Assembly (NCBI RefSeq): GCF_932274485.2
Contig: NC_065885.2
Span: 35,787,062-35,851,061 of the forward strand
Reading direction: 5' to 3'
DNA: 64,000 nt
Source of the DNA: Patella vulgata
Taxonomy: Eukaryota > Mollusca > Gastropoda > Patellidae
In this document: positions 1 through 10,180 of the stretch, one piece after another
Position numbering within the stretch: the stretch's first letter is position 1
How the letters are laid out: every line of letters begins with the position of its first letter
Notes under the pieces: generated by a model
Database searches by the model: none
The model's input: only the letters and a program-made list of their open reading frames with translations
Told to the model about the DNA's origin: nothing
Position numbers and translations under genes: made by a program

Positions 1-402
1 ACTGTTCATTTGCTTCTTACAAAGTGAGAAATTAGTGTAATAAAATTGGGACTTTGTCAATGAACAGAATGATAAACATACTGTTAGACATCTTGTTTTG
101 AAGACAGCAAATGAAAAGTAAGGGATTATTTTATATGTCATCTGAATTTTAAATCATTTTCTACTGATGTAACATTGCCATTTATACTGTCTTTGACACA
201 TCAGCCAGCTGCTGAAGAATAACCCATTTCTATCCATTGAGGCTAAAGGTGTCATTTAAGTTAAGTTTTAATTGGCTAAATTATTATCTAAAGAACACAT
301 TTCAGCCCCTGTTTTAGTTAAATGTTAATAAGTAAAATAATTGTTGTCCTTCTGGTGCACAATGGCTCTATTAAGAAGAAAAGTATCCAATTAGTATTCG
401 AG
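1..402. other. 3' flank of the cyclase gene, no gene seen
   Basis: AT-rich sequence downstream of the stop codon of the minus-strand cyclase-family gene. I see no coding signal or recognisable repeat. It presumably contains the 3' UTR, but no convincing minus-strand AATAAA was found. Confidence 0.4.
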
Positions 403-1842
403 CTAGTATCCAAAGATAAAGAATGAGGTAAAAATGGAGAAAAGTCTTATAATATTGATACAGCCAATGACGTTCGCTGATGATGCATCGGCGTCATATG
501 TTGCAATAATACGAACTGGTCCGCCACTACCATCAAATAACTTGATTATTCCAATAAATATAGTTGCACCCTTTTCAGGAATGCTATCCAAATATCCGAT
601 ATTTTCGAGACCAGGAACGTTATGTTTTCCTAGTACCTGATGAACTGGAAATGTTTTGGATTGGCCATAATCGACGGATGGAGTATCCACACCCACCATG
701 CTTATATTTCTGTTGGTAATAAGCCATTCAACAGTTCCTTCATGAAATGCCGGGAAATGGAAATATGTCGGGTTCGATATATTCAGAGTACCGAAAACCT
801 CTTTTTTGATTGGATATCTTTTCGCCCAACCAGAATTCATCAATACAATTGCTCCTTGCGGTATATTTCCATATTTGGATTCCCAAGCCTGTAAATCAGA
901 AATCTGTACCCTATAATCGTGGTCAGCTGTCGCCTTTGATGTGACGTCAATAATAACACCAGGACCAATAAGTCTTTCAACTGGAATCTCGTGTGTTCGC
1001 CATTTACCTTTATAAAAATGAGCCGGTGCATCTAAATGTGTTCCACCATGCTCGGGAGTCGAAAAATAATTACTTTCATACCTAAAAATAACGAAATGTA
1101 TGTTTTAATTATATGATCTTCCCTGGATTCTCGCCAACAGTCAAATTCCTTATCCTATTAATCAAATTTAGCAATCATGTCCAGACACCTTAATGTATTT
1201 TGTGTTTTATGTGTATACTTTTACAAGCAAAGGTTTGTTAGCTATTTGCCAACTTGTCAAACATGAAGTAATGTCAAGTGTTCGGAAAAGAGTAAAAGCA
1301 TGTACTGACTCGTGTATGACACCCGTCACTAAACATTTAATACGCACACATTTTCTAGTGGAGGTATGTTGTCCTTGCCCCGTCCGCCTGTCCGTCCGTC
1401 GGTTCCTTTCGATGATAATTTCATCCGATTTTAATGAAACTTAATATATGTGTTTATACCCCAAAGGGCTCCTTTCAATACTTGCACGTATCGGACCCTA
1501 ACTTTCTGGATTATGGCCCCTGATTGTATGAAAAACCGCTTTTTTTTTTGCTTATTTTCTGTCCATCTCTTGCAAAATGTTCGCGTATCTTGCATGACAA
1601 CGGCTTGTTATCAACGGATTCCTTGTGAAATGAGGGAACTTCTCTCTTAAGACTTACCAATAGCTACCCGATTGTCCTCTATACAGAATGGTAAAATTAA
1701 AATCGTGATTGCCTGGCCAATAGATGGTTGATGTAGTCAAAGTAAACGTCAGGTCAACCACCCGAATCTTTTCACCATGAATGGTTCTTATTATATTTAC
1801 CACCATTAATATGCACAATACAATAACACCAGTGGTCTGCAT
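403..1842 (-). CDS. Secreted cyclase-family hydrolase (kynurenine formamidase / isatin hydrolase-like)
   Basis: Two exons, 1842-1658 and 1081-403, join in phase through a GTAAGT donor and a TTTTTAG acceptor to give 287 residues. Residues 1-23 form a signal peptide (ATG at 1842, hydrophobic VIVLCILMVV core, then HGEK), so the protein probably enters the secretory route. The mature start has the family's RVVDLTxTL and IYWPGN stretches. Exon 2 carries the metal-binding signature HGGTHLDAPAHF, followed by VGVDTPSVDYGQ, FPVHQVL and GLENIGYLD, ending in GGPVRIIATY, a complete domain in the expected order. Family members use a divalent metal to hydrolyse amide or lactam bonds (N-formylkynurenine, isatin). 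The substrate here cannot be read from sequence. The last residues (about 20) are hydrophobic (IIRLFSIFTSFFIFGY), so a membrane or GPI-type tail is possible. A tandem-cored repeat fragment sits in the intron. Identity of the family is near certain. Confidence 0.93.
1359..1615 (+). repeat. Fragment of tandem-cored interspersed repeat (intronic)
   Basis: This lies inside the intron of the cyclase gene. It has a CCGTCCGTC stretch, the TCCGATTTTAATGAAACTT core and the 3' end CTATCTCTTGCAAAATG-like with GCGTAT (here CCATCTCTTGCAAAATGTTC). The same modules occur at 12151-13795, 24718-25602, 28604-29383 and 46775-47735. This copy keeps one core unit and has lost the 5' terminus. Confidence 0.7.
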
Positions 1843-3311
1843 CCTCTTTCGGGGTGACTGTATAAAAAGATGTTAATGAAAAATAATTCAATAACTATAA
1901 CAAAAGAGATAATAGTGGGACATAGCATTTAACAGTTTGTGCGTTCCTCGTTTTGATGGCAGGGTATCTACGTCAGCTCTACTCTGACATCCGTAATCGA
2001 CAATTCTAACAGGAAGGAAATATACATGTAACTCTTCGTGAATTACTTACAGTGGATAACGAAACGTAAACGCTTATGACTGAACGCTCACCCGAGGACC
2101 TCCATGACAGCAAACAGTTCAGATGAAATGAGATGGACATAAGTCATATAGGCCTATAGTGTGCAATGGAAGGAATTTTAACCGGACAGCGGAGTTCCAG
2201 CTACTCTTATTTCAAATTCCGTTGAACTTCTCGACAAACACCGGGATCGAACACAAGTTTTCCAGATTAGCGAGCCAACATCTTACTCACTGAGCCACCG
2301 TGGCGTAAAAGACAATACATATTAGGCTATTTATTTAACCTAACGCTTTCTTCATAATGTAAACCTCGACGCCTAAAGACCATAGAGATTTAGCTTACCA
2401 TATGATAATATATAAACATATAATTATAGTTTACAAAGGAACCCTATGTTGCTCATATTTTGTGAGAGCTAATATTGTTTATTTACAGTCTACAACCAAA
2501 CTAGTGCATATTGTACGTTTGCCGTAATATATCCCGGTTGGAGCTGACGTGCTATGAAATTCCATATCATTTCGAATCTGTATGTGGGACATAACTTACA
2601 CATCAAGATTGTGACATGTTTTAAATTACTTACGTAAGGCTATTCAGTTGGTGATAATTATTTCTTGTTTGCCTGATTAGTTATAAATAACGTTAAAACC
2701 AAAATGCGTGTATTCAGGTTTCACAGGTGAAGGTCTCCAAAACGAAATTGGTAAACTGTTAAATTGAAGTGTGCTGAATCCCTGTAAATTATTACTGTTT
2801 ATAGCTAACATAATCAAAATATAGGTGTAAGCCTATATGGGTTTTAGGGGAGAGGGAAAGCCTTTAAAAAACCCAATATTTAAATTTGCGTTGTCTGTTT
2901 ATTGAAAACCGTTTAGTTGCCGACCAATATGCTTTTTGTGTCATGGCATTTAAAGTTATACTGCTTATCTAGCCGCAAAACTGCCCCTTCGAGTGAATAA
3001 ACATTTGAACTATCTAAATATTGTTTAACCATAACCGGCCTTGCATAATACAAACGTTACTCTAAACGGTGATTTGAACACTTATTAGTTCCAATCAGAG
3101 TTCGATAATACGACTCTTTGATTTTAGTTTTAGCACTTTCAAAATATCAAAACTCTCGAATTAGTGTACATTTTAAATAAAATATTAAACGTTTTTTAAA
3201 GACTTACCTGATCTAAAATTAGGTCTGTATACATGTAGTATATGAATATATATATATATATAGATAAAGTACAAGTACTTCTTTGTTTGTTTAGTATGCA
3301 CATACTAAAGT
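1843..3311. other. Intergenic, no gene seen
   Basis: This is the 5' flank of the cyclase gene; its promoter should lie near 1850-2100, but I see no clear TATA box. Apart from a SINE fragment at 2154-2308 I see only AT-rich unique sequence without coding potential. Confidence 0.4.
2154..2308 (-). repeat. SINE family A, internally deleted copy
   Basis: Reverse-oriented copy of the main tRNA-derived SINE of this window. It retains the CCGGACAGCGG segment, then jumps to the head, where GGGATCGAAC is the complement of box B and GAGCCACCGTGG the complement of the box A region. The middle and the 3' tail are missing. Confidence 0.7.
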
Positions 3312-3372
3312 GTCCACGGGACCTCGGATTTTCGTCCATACCGACGGACTAGACACTGTTCAGCTATGCGAT
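3312..3372 (-). repeat. SINE family A, internal fragment
   Basis: About 60 bases match the centre of the family (GTCCACGGGACCTCGG, then CGTCC and GGACTAGACA). Both ends are lost. Confidence 0.55.
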
Positions 3373-3912
3373 CGGATACTGTCAACATAGACCATTATAA
3401 GATCGTGTGATATAATTATTAGGTCAAATAAAAAAAATTACCCATGAGAGACTGATTACATTTGCAGCGACGAGCATTTCATCAGTTACCGAATATCAAA
3501 CGTGACTACAGACCGGCTTGGACGTTTGGAAATGACAAAATTACCCGATCTGAACATGATATAAAGTCTATGTAGACGGGGTACAGACCAGATGGACGTA
3601 TTGAGGACAGTTTATGAAATAACTAGGATCGTATTATAGAGATTATTTACACATTCCCTTCCGATCATAACCCGTTTTATGATTTTCTAGGTTGGAGTAG
3701 GCCGTTTTTGAGAACTTGTTTGGTGTGATGGGGGCTTTAGGGTTAAGTAGAGTAACGCCCGATTTACACATAATTTTGTACCTGGGTGTAAGTAGTTGCC
3801 AACAGAATTAAGCTCGATTTAACGTGCCAAGTGGCTAGAAATGCATGGTTTACTCCTTTGTCAGCTGGTGGCTTTTTTTTTCTAAAGAGAATGCGAGTTT
3901 ATGGACACCCGT

Positions 3913-4154
3913 GGAGTCACGGTGACTAAATGGGTAAGACGCTGGCTCACTAGCCTGGAGCTCGCGTGTTCGATCGGGATTTTCCGGCGTGGTTTCTCCT
4001 TGGCGTGCAAGTAAATGGTCCCCTGGCAGTTGGAATTCGATATAAGAGTAGTCCATAGTGCCGCTGCCCGGGCAAAATTTCCCTTATAGCACACTGAATG
4101 GCGTATGCCCGTCTTCATTATCCCAGTCGGAGCAGCTCATTTCATTTATTTATG
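3913..4154 (+). repeat. SINE family A (tRNA-derived), internally deleted
   Basis: Starts with GGAGTCACGGTGACTAAATG (box A-like), with box B-like GTTCGATCGGG about 60 bases later. It then runs through TTTTCCGGCGTGG and a deletion to the 3' part (TTGGAATTCGATATAAGAGT, GCCCGGGCAAAATTTCCC, CTTCATTATCCCAGTCGGAGC) and ends in an ATTTC-rich tail. The RNA polymerase III boxes and A/T-rich tail define a SINE. Confidence 0.8.
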
Positions 4155-4273
4155 GACACCTGTACCCTTGGTGAAACGTATCCTAGGACAAGAATAGAAT
4201 TAGCCAATAAAAATACATCTGACCTGGTTTACACTATATATCTGAATGAATTTTAAATATAATGAATCATATC

Positions 4274-4634
4274 TAGTAAGGGAGCTAGGTTCAGTTTGTT
4301 TCGAAAATCGCGTACAAAATTTCTACTATGCTAGATGAGTGGAAAAAACGTTGAAATTTCGAGTTTAATTTGACTTTTGCGTACAACAATCAACTTTCTT
4401 GCATAAGTAGACCAACTTCAGATGTCGCCAAAAACACTGCTTAAGAAGACCCCCGACGCCTCCTTTCTCCCTTAAGAACTGGAAATTTCGACGTTTTGTC
4501 GGACCTGCCACCCCCGTCGGACCCGCAACTTAAGAATCAAGGTTCAGAGTATCGGGCACCGCTGTCCACTCATCTAACATAGTAGAAATTTTGTACGCGA
4601 TTTTCGAAACACCCTGAACCTATCTCCCTTACTA
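4274..4634. mobile_element. MITE with ~65-bp terminal inverted repeats
   Basis: The left end TAGTAAGGGAGCTAGGTTCA and right end TGAACCTATCTCCCTTACTA are complementary. The match continues inward for about 65 bases (AATCGCGTACAAAATTTCTA and its complement). The trinucleotide ATC lies directly outside both ends and may be the target duplication, though three bases can match by chance. The interior of about 230 bp has no coding potential. The superfamily is not assigned. Confidence 0.8.
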
Positions 4635-5399
4635 ATCGATTTATTAGATGCCGATAAGACAAATAAAATGCATTTTATCAAGCATGATCACAATTTCGCT
4701 GTCCAAATTATTATACCGCTATTTAAGCCGATATTAATCTAGTAAAGAAGGGTCCCCGTTGACAGAAAGTTGTACAGCTGTAATGGATTATATAGTTGTG
4801 TATTTATGTTTATCAGCTTATTATTATTTGTCATATCCCCAGTAAATCTACATGTAAGTCGCTATCAGATAGGCTACAGTTAGTAATTATTTTGTTGTTT
4901 GAACACCAATAACATTGTTAGACCTTTAATGACCGTTCATGTGTAAATATATTTGGTATTAAATTAAAGGGTAAATTACAATGAAACAAGCCCATGTAAT
5001 AACCATAATCCTATAGCAACGACGACCAGTATTATAACATTTAGCCGTTACCAGATTTATCTGAAATTCCCGATCTTTTAGGTACATTATTTCCCTTTAC
5101 CGCAGACACGTGAACTATAACGTTGTCCAAACAGAGGTCGTGATACAAACACAATGTCATAAAGGAATACATGTACATACGTTTAGAGACGTTGAAACTT
5201 TTCTGATAGTTCACGACCTTTTTATATTTAACCTTTTATACCCCCCCCCCCCAAAAAAAAAACAACCCCAAACAAACCGGAAAACCATAGACAAGCCAAT
5301 TTACTACCATAATAGAAGAACAGAAAGGTAAATTAGAAAGGTTTGAACTAAGATGTGAAGTGATCCATTGCATAATGTTAACGGAAAGATGAGGCTTAA
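4635..5399. other. Intergenic, no gene seen
   Basis: AT-rich sequence with a poly-C/poly-A run near 5240-5260. No coding signal. Confidence 0.4.
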
Positions 5400-5900
5400 G
5401 TGGAAAAGTTCCAACAATCTTTACATTGAGCGAACAGTGAATTTTGCAACTCGAATATCACTGGTAATCATTTCAGGTAAAATAAAGTGCGAGACATGGT
5501 ATTCGCGATGATATTTTCTATCGAAGAATATGAGATGTCTAGAGCTGGGTTCTAGACCAATCGAAATTAGGCCTTGATAAGATGTACGGAGTTAAGAGAA
5601 GTCAAGCCTTCTATTGAAGATGTATAATAACAAGCCACTGAGATAGACGTTTATAGTTAGTAGTAGTACATCTTCAATAGAAGGCTTGATCTCGCTTTAA
5701 CTACGTACATCTTATCAAGGCCTTCACGTAATACCCTGCATATTGCGGCACTAATTTCGATTGGTTATCGTGCAAGCCCAACTTGTGATCGTCGCGAATA
5801 CCAAGTCTCGCGCTTTCAAGCTAAAATGTCTACCTGTGATAACCGAGTTGCAAAGTTCAAGGTTCATTCAATGTCAAGGTTTCCGTGGAGGTCGCGATGT
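5400..5900. mobile_element. Foldback (palindromic) element
   Basis: Almost the whole element is an inverted repeat with arms of about 230 bp and a small loop near 5632-5665. Matching pairs include GGTATTCGCGATGAT / ATCGTCGCGAATACC, AATCGAAATTAG / CTAATTTCGATT and CAAGCCTTCTATTGAAGATG / CATCTTCAATAGAAGGCTTG. Deleted relatives lie at 27128-27215 and 31318-31440. Those also match 5985-6040, so the mobile unit may extend rightward to about 6050. No coding capacity is seen. Confidence 0.75.
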
Positions 5901-6559
5901 CACAACCTCTGATTGGATGCTACTGCTCACGTGTCTGTAGATAACTTAGCTATAAGTTCGAGAATAATTGTGAAGTAAACAAGCAACGGCCAGATGTTGT
6001 GAAACTCGCAGTCGTTGCTTGAGGAACATGGTAGTAGTAGTAGTCGTGACTGACGCAATGTCGAGTAAATGTGTCGTATTGTCGGGTTAAAACGTCGTGA
6101 TGTCAGGTTATCGACCATATTCCTGTAAATACCATGATTATGTACACTGATCCTGGTGCATATTCCTGAAGCAATGGACCGAGAAATCCCTCTCTGGCCA
6201 TTGCTGGATTGGCGTCTGATACTTGAGTTTTTGAGGGTCTGTGTCTATTCTTCCCGTTCAATTTAATCTATCCCAAGTACAGCAACATGACAGCCCTTCA
6301 TTTAATCTGGGATCTTCCCTCACACTTTGGACAGTGATTTAAGGTATTAAAGATAGGTTGCCAGGCAACGAAACATACGCCCACAGCAGCTAAATCGTCC
6401 GGGCAGTCATCAAGAGTTGTCTCATAGTTTTACTTTTGTCGGTAATGAAACATTTATAATACACTAAAGTCTGATTTTAGAGTAACAACTCATTAAGTAA
6501 TTATCAGAAAATCATTAGAATTTGTTTGGCCCTTGCTAACGTTTAGTATACAAAACATT
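5901..6559. other. Intergenic, right flank of the foldback element
   Basis: The part at 5985-6040 (GTCGTTGCTTGAGGAACATG) recurs next to foldback-related pieces at 27180-27215 and 31318-31360, so it probably belongs to the same repeat family. The rest shows nothing recognisable. Confidence 0.4.
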
Positions 6560-7000
6560 GAATATCAAGGATTTAGTTGTTTAAGTTATAAAACCCTTGA
6601 AAATCAATATACTTGTTCATTTCAAGACCTTAAACTCTGTGTATTAAGCCAAAGTCAATCAAAACGATTATAGATAGGCGTACACACGGTGTATAAATAT
6701 AAAATCAATCAGATGATAACTATGGTCATAAAGCATCCACAAGATTTTTCAAAGTGATCAAGGGCCATAACCCTGGCAGTAATTATTGGGAATCGTTGAA
6801 AATCAATACGATTTTTCGTTGGATGATGACCTTAAACACTGTGTATAAATTTAAAGTCAATCGGATATTAACTTTGGCCTCTAGAGCGTCCACAAACAAT
6901 TTTGGACGCAGGACCGACGGACGGACGGACCGGCAGACGGACGGACCAGGGCGACGACAATATACGACCACATTTCAATGTGGGCGTATAAAAACGGTGA
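6560..7000 (-). repeat. Tandem-cored element with (ACGG)n microsatellite
   Basis: About three diverged units of roughly 155 bp (GTGTATAAAT, AAAGTCAATC, then AGCATCCACAA or AGCGTCCACAA) lead into a GACGGACGGACGG stretch. The end is CAATGTGGGCGTATAAAAAC, the terminus shared with the elements at 29383 and 25602. Core tandem repeats plus an ACGG microsatellite recall the 'pearl' elements described from bivalves. That link is by recall, not by alignment. Confidence 0.65.
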
Positions 7001-7317
7001 AAGTATTATTCGTCTCCAAACAGTCTTGTTTACATTGTATCCCTTTTGTCACGCAATTAGTTTTTCTGTAATATTCTGCTATGCACTGGTTAATTGGGCG
7101 TAATAAAATCGTGAGTCATGACGTAACGTTACAGTAAACATGTTTGGTCCAATTTGGAGCTCTGTTTAAAGCGTAATGATATTGTTACACAGTTAGCTAT
7201 TGGTTGTTAATCGGACCATTGACCAGTCATAATTTGGAACAGAAATTAGCTTCCATTACAGCAGTGTTAAGTGGGATTAACTTTAATCAAACAAAACACT
7301 GCGAGGAGTATGATACT

Positions 7318-7598
7318 GGTGTTGGTCAAAAAAGTTTCCCCGGATTTTTCAGCGTGGTTCTCCCTGTCGGTATTGCAGGACAAAGGGCCCGGAAAAGAAT
7401 AGCGTCTAGTTGTTTAGATGGGAAAAAAAAACCCTAACAAGCTCCTGTGTAAACATTGGCGTTCACATAAAGGAATCCTTCATAGTTGAAATTCGATGAA
7501 GAAATGCCACGGTCCATTGCAAATTTCCGTCATATCACTCTGCATAGCGTATGCCTATCTTCAGTAGTCCGATTGGTGCAAACATGTAGGAAAATGAA
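7318..7598 (+). repeat. SINE family A, old degraded copy
   Basis: Diverged match to the 3' two-thirds of the family: TTCAGCGTGGTTCTCCCTGT, TCTAGTTGTTTAGATGGGA, AACATTGGCG, TTGAAATTCGATGAAG and CGTATGCCTATCTTCA. The head is not recognisable. Confidence 0.6.
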
Positions 7599-8075
7599 AT
7601 GGGGTTTAACGTCCTACTGTTCTGCTCCGGGAGTCACGGTGGTTAAGTGAGTAATACGCCGGCTAGCTAGCCTGGAGGTCGCGGGTTCGCTACCCGTGTT
7701 AGCCGAGAAAGTTGATCGAGATTTTCCGGGGTGATGTCTCTTTGTCTGGGTGCAGCAAGGAGGACTTGACGAGGACAGCGTCTAGTCGTTCGGATGGGAC
7801 GAAAACCTGAGGTTCCGTGTATGCATTGGCGTGCACGTAAAGGACCCCTTGGCAGTTGGAATTCGATATAAGAGTAGGCCGTAGCGCCGCTGTCCGAGCA
7901 AAATTTCCCTCATAGCAAACTGTATGGCGTAAGCTCGTCTTCATTAGCCCAGTCGGAGCAGAACAGTAGGACGTTAAGCTCTATTTCATTTCATTTCGTT
8001 CTGCTCCGACTGGGCTAATGAAGACGGACATACGCTATACAGTGTACTATGAGGGAAACTTTGTCCGGATAACAC
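7595..8075 (+). repeat. Complete SINE family A flanked by inverted copies of its own tail
   Basis: The full-length SINE (7629-7998, plus) has box A in GTGGTTAAGTGAG, box B in GCGGGTTCGCTACC, a body with GTTCGGATGGGACGAAAACC, and the tail GTAGGACGTTAAG with ATTTC repeats. Directly before its head (7595-7628) lies an inverted copy of the last ~34 bases of the tail. Directly after it (8000-8075) a second inverted 3' fragment begins (CTGCTCCGACTGGGCTAATG). The SINE is thus bounded by sequences that behave like terminal inverted repeats. Confidence 0.82.
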
Positions 8076-8304
8076 GATATCACGACATGATACCAATCAG
8101 CTACCATAGTATTGTCCCACTGTTTCTTTATATTTTTCTACAAAGCAACGAGGCAGTTGTTTTTTCAGCAGTGCCACTATGCAGTCGTAGTCACGAGGAC
8201 AGTTGGAAAATTTCCCCAATAACACACTGCACGTCCTACTATACAAGAACAGGTATCAATGCTAAAATCGGGATTTATTAAATTAGTCGCAACTATTGGA
8301 CACT

Positions 8305-8440
8305 GTTTAGTGTAGCGGTATGACCTTATAAAAGGGTCACTGACACTCTATACAGTATAAACTTGTAAAATGGGTACTGACACTTTATACAGTATAAACT
8401 TGTAAAAGGGGTACTGACACTTTATACAGTATAAGCTTAT
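8305..8440. repeat. Minisatellite, about 3 x 43 bp
   Basis: Three head-to-tail copies of a unit containing ACTGACACTTTATACAGTAT and AAACTTGTAAAA, differing at a few bases. Confidence 0.85.
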
Positions 8441-8716
8441 ATATTTTAGTCTGTACAATATAAACAACAAACATTTTTACTCTCCAGCGATATGTATTTT
8501 TATTGAATAATGTAGATTCTTATTCTTTCCTTCTAGTCCTTCTACAAAATATCCGTCAATTTCATCAATTTTGCCCTGCCATTGACCATCGTATAGTTTA
8601 TGGAAATCGATAAATAATAATTCTGAATTAGTTCGACCGAAGCAAGGTTAGTTAGCGGGTTGTATTTTCACTACAACAATTTAACGTTAGCACATTCGTA
8701 GGTAATCCAAAATGAT

Positions 8717-9182
8717 TTAACAGGGCATCAGTGTAAACGCCATAGACGACCAGGTTTTATAAAATAAACTAGCCTTCTTTAATATTTCCATACTTATTTA
8801 TGCGCTCTGTTTGGAAATTACAAATCTATGCTATGGTCAGCAGGTTTAGTATAAATCACCAACGGCCACCCATTCCTTCCCGCCCTGAAAATGACCCGAC
8901 ACTGCTTCTCCTAAACAACATTCTGGGTTCCAAATTAGTCGTTCAAAATTAACAGGGCATCCGTGTAAACGCCATAGTCGACACAGGTCTATAAAATAAA
9001 CTAGCCTTCTTTAATATTTCCATACTTATTTATGCGCTCTATTTGGAAATTACAAATCTATGCTATGGTCAGCAAGTTTAGTATAAATCACCAACGGCCA
9101 CCCATTCCTTCCCGCCCTGAAAAACACCCGACACTGCTTCTCCTAAACAACATTCTGGGTTCCAAATTAGTCGTTCAAAATT
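8717..9182 (-). pseudogene. Tandemly duplicated remnants of the CCCH zinc-finger gene
   Basis: Two head-to-tail copies of a ~233-bp unit (8717-8949 and 8950-9182). Each joins a decayed stretch matching the 5' end of the gene at 10942 (GTGTAAACGCCATAG, AATATTTCCATACTTATTTA) to one matching its 3' end (CACTGCTTCTCCTAAACAAC, ATTCTGGGTTCCAAATTAGT). This is what remains when a tandem gene array collapses: start of one copy against end of the next. The finger-coding middle is missing and no open frame is left. Confidence 0.65.
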
Positions 9183-9660
9183 CTCAGATAGCGATATCTT
9201 GTTGGGTTCGTCCAATATCTATTCAAGGTATCTTTGTTTGCCTTGTTGGCCGTGTATGTAGTGGTTACTTTGCACACTTGGTTGAATCAGTCGAAAAAGA
9301 ACTTGAAGATGGTCAAACGTTAATTCATCCAACTTCATAGTTCGGAGTAGATTTCCGTTGTGTCGGCCATCCAATATACAGTGGCCATACTTGCAAGATG
9401 TTGACAAAGTTTTGCACGATTTGGATAACATTTAGAAGGTTTTGGTCATACCTCGATCTGAAAAGTCAATTTAACGTCCATTCGAATTTAACATTAGATT
9501 TAAAAAAGATACACGTTTCCTTTCAATGCATCTCCATAAACGCCATAGGCCCTGAAAGTCTTCATTAATATTTCAATAATCGATCATACACTGTAAAATA
9601 TTTCCTACTGAAAAATCCATGTCATAGTCTGTCGGTCTAATTATTAATCTTCAACAACAT
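9183..9660 (-). pseudogene. Decayed paralogue of the CCCH zinc-finger gene
   Basis: Minus-strand copy that aligns with 10181-10942 over most of its length. The short open piece at 9219-9431 still encodes SCKYGH and LLRTMKLDELTFDHLQVLFRL, nearly identical to the gene. The segment coding fingers 3 and 4 is deleted: the LFRLI-coding part abuts sequence from the 3' end of the gene. The first finger is also eroded. Clearly a pseudogene, recently enough made to be easily aligned by eye. Confidence 0.75.
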
Positions 9661-9777
9661 CTATTAAAATTACTAAATAACTCACTGAAAAAAATGTTTC
9701 ATTAGGCCGCCATATCCACTTAGTCTAGTTATAATACAAACAATTATAAACACATGGTAGCTATACAATTAGTTTCT

Positions 9778-10085
9778 TAATCATAAAGTGAAAGTAGAAT
9801 TTTCAAAGAAGTCCAATGTCAAATTTATGTCAAAGCCTCGCGGGGAGGATTAACTGAAACAGTATACGTCTTCCTCATAAAGAGAAAGTAGAATTTTAAA
9901 GACGCCCAATGTCAAATTTATGTCAAAGCGTCATTGAACCGATTCATTGAAACGGTATACGGCTTCCTAACGAAGAGAAAGTAGAACTTCAAAGAAGTAC
10001 AACCTCAACAGATAATTTTATGTCATGGGATGGGGTCATTGAAATAATACTATACCTCTTCCTAAAAAAGAAGTGCACTGCCAAC
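9778..10085. repeat. ~90-bp tandem repeats with IRF-type motif, upstream of the CCCH relic
   Basis: Three clear copies and one weak copy, starting near 9783, 9875, 9970 and 10060, of a unit containing GAAAGTAGAA followed by CCAATGTCAAATTTATGTCA. Each clear copy has the form AAGNGAAAGTAGAA, which fits the IRF core AANNGAAA. A further single copy lies at 11166-11195 before the intact gene. The array lies between the 3' end of the intact gene and the 5' end of the pseudogene, so it may be an old promoter that expanded. Confidence 0.6.
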
Positions 10086-10180
10086 AGACAAGTTAAGAAT
10101 TATTATGTAATTAAATGGAAATTAATATGTGTACCGCATTTTACGTTATCAGTATATTATTTTTTCAATATGGCGGCCAT

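Noticed and set aside
6754-7071. 105-residue plus-strand frame
   Set aside because: Lies in the ACGG-bearing tandem-cored repeat and encodes its microsatellite (RTDGRTDRQTDG).
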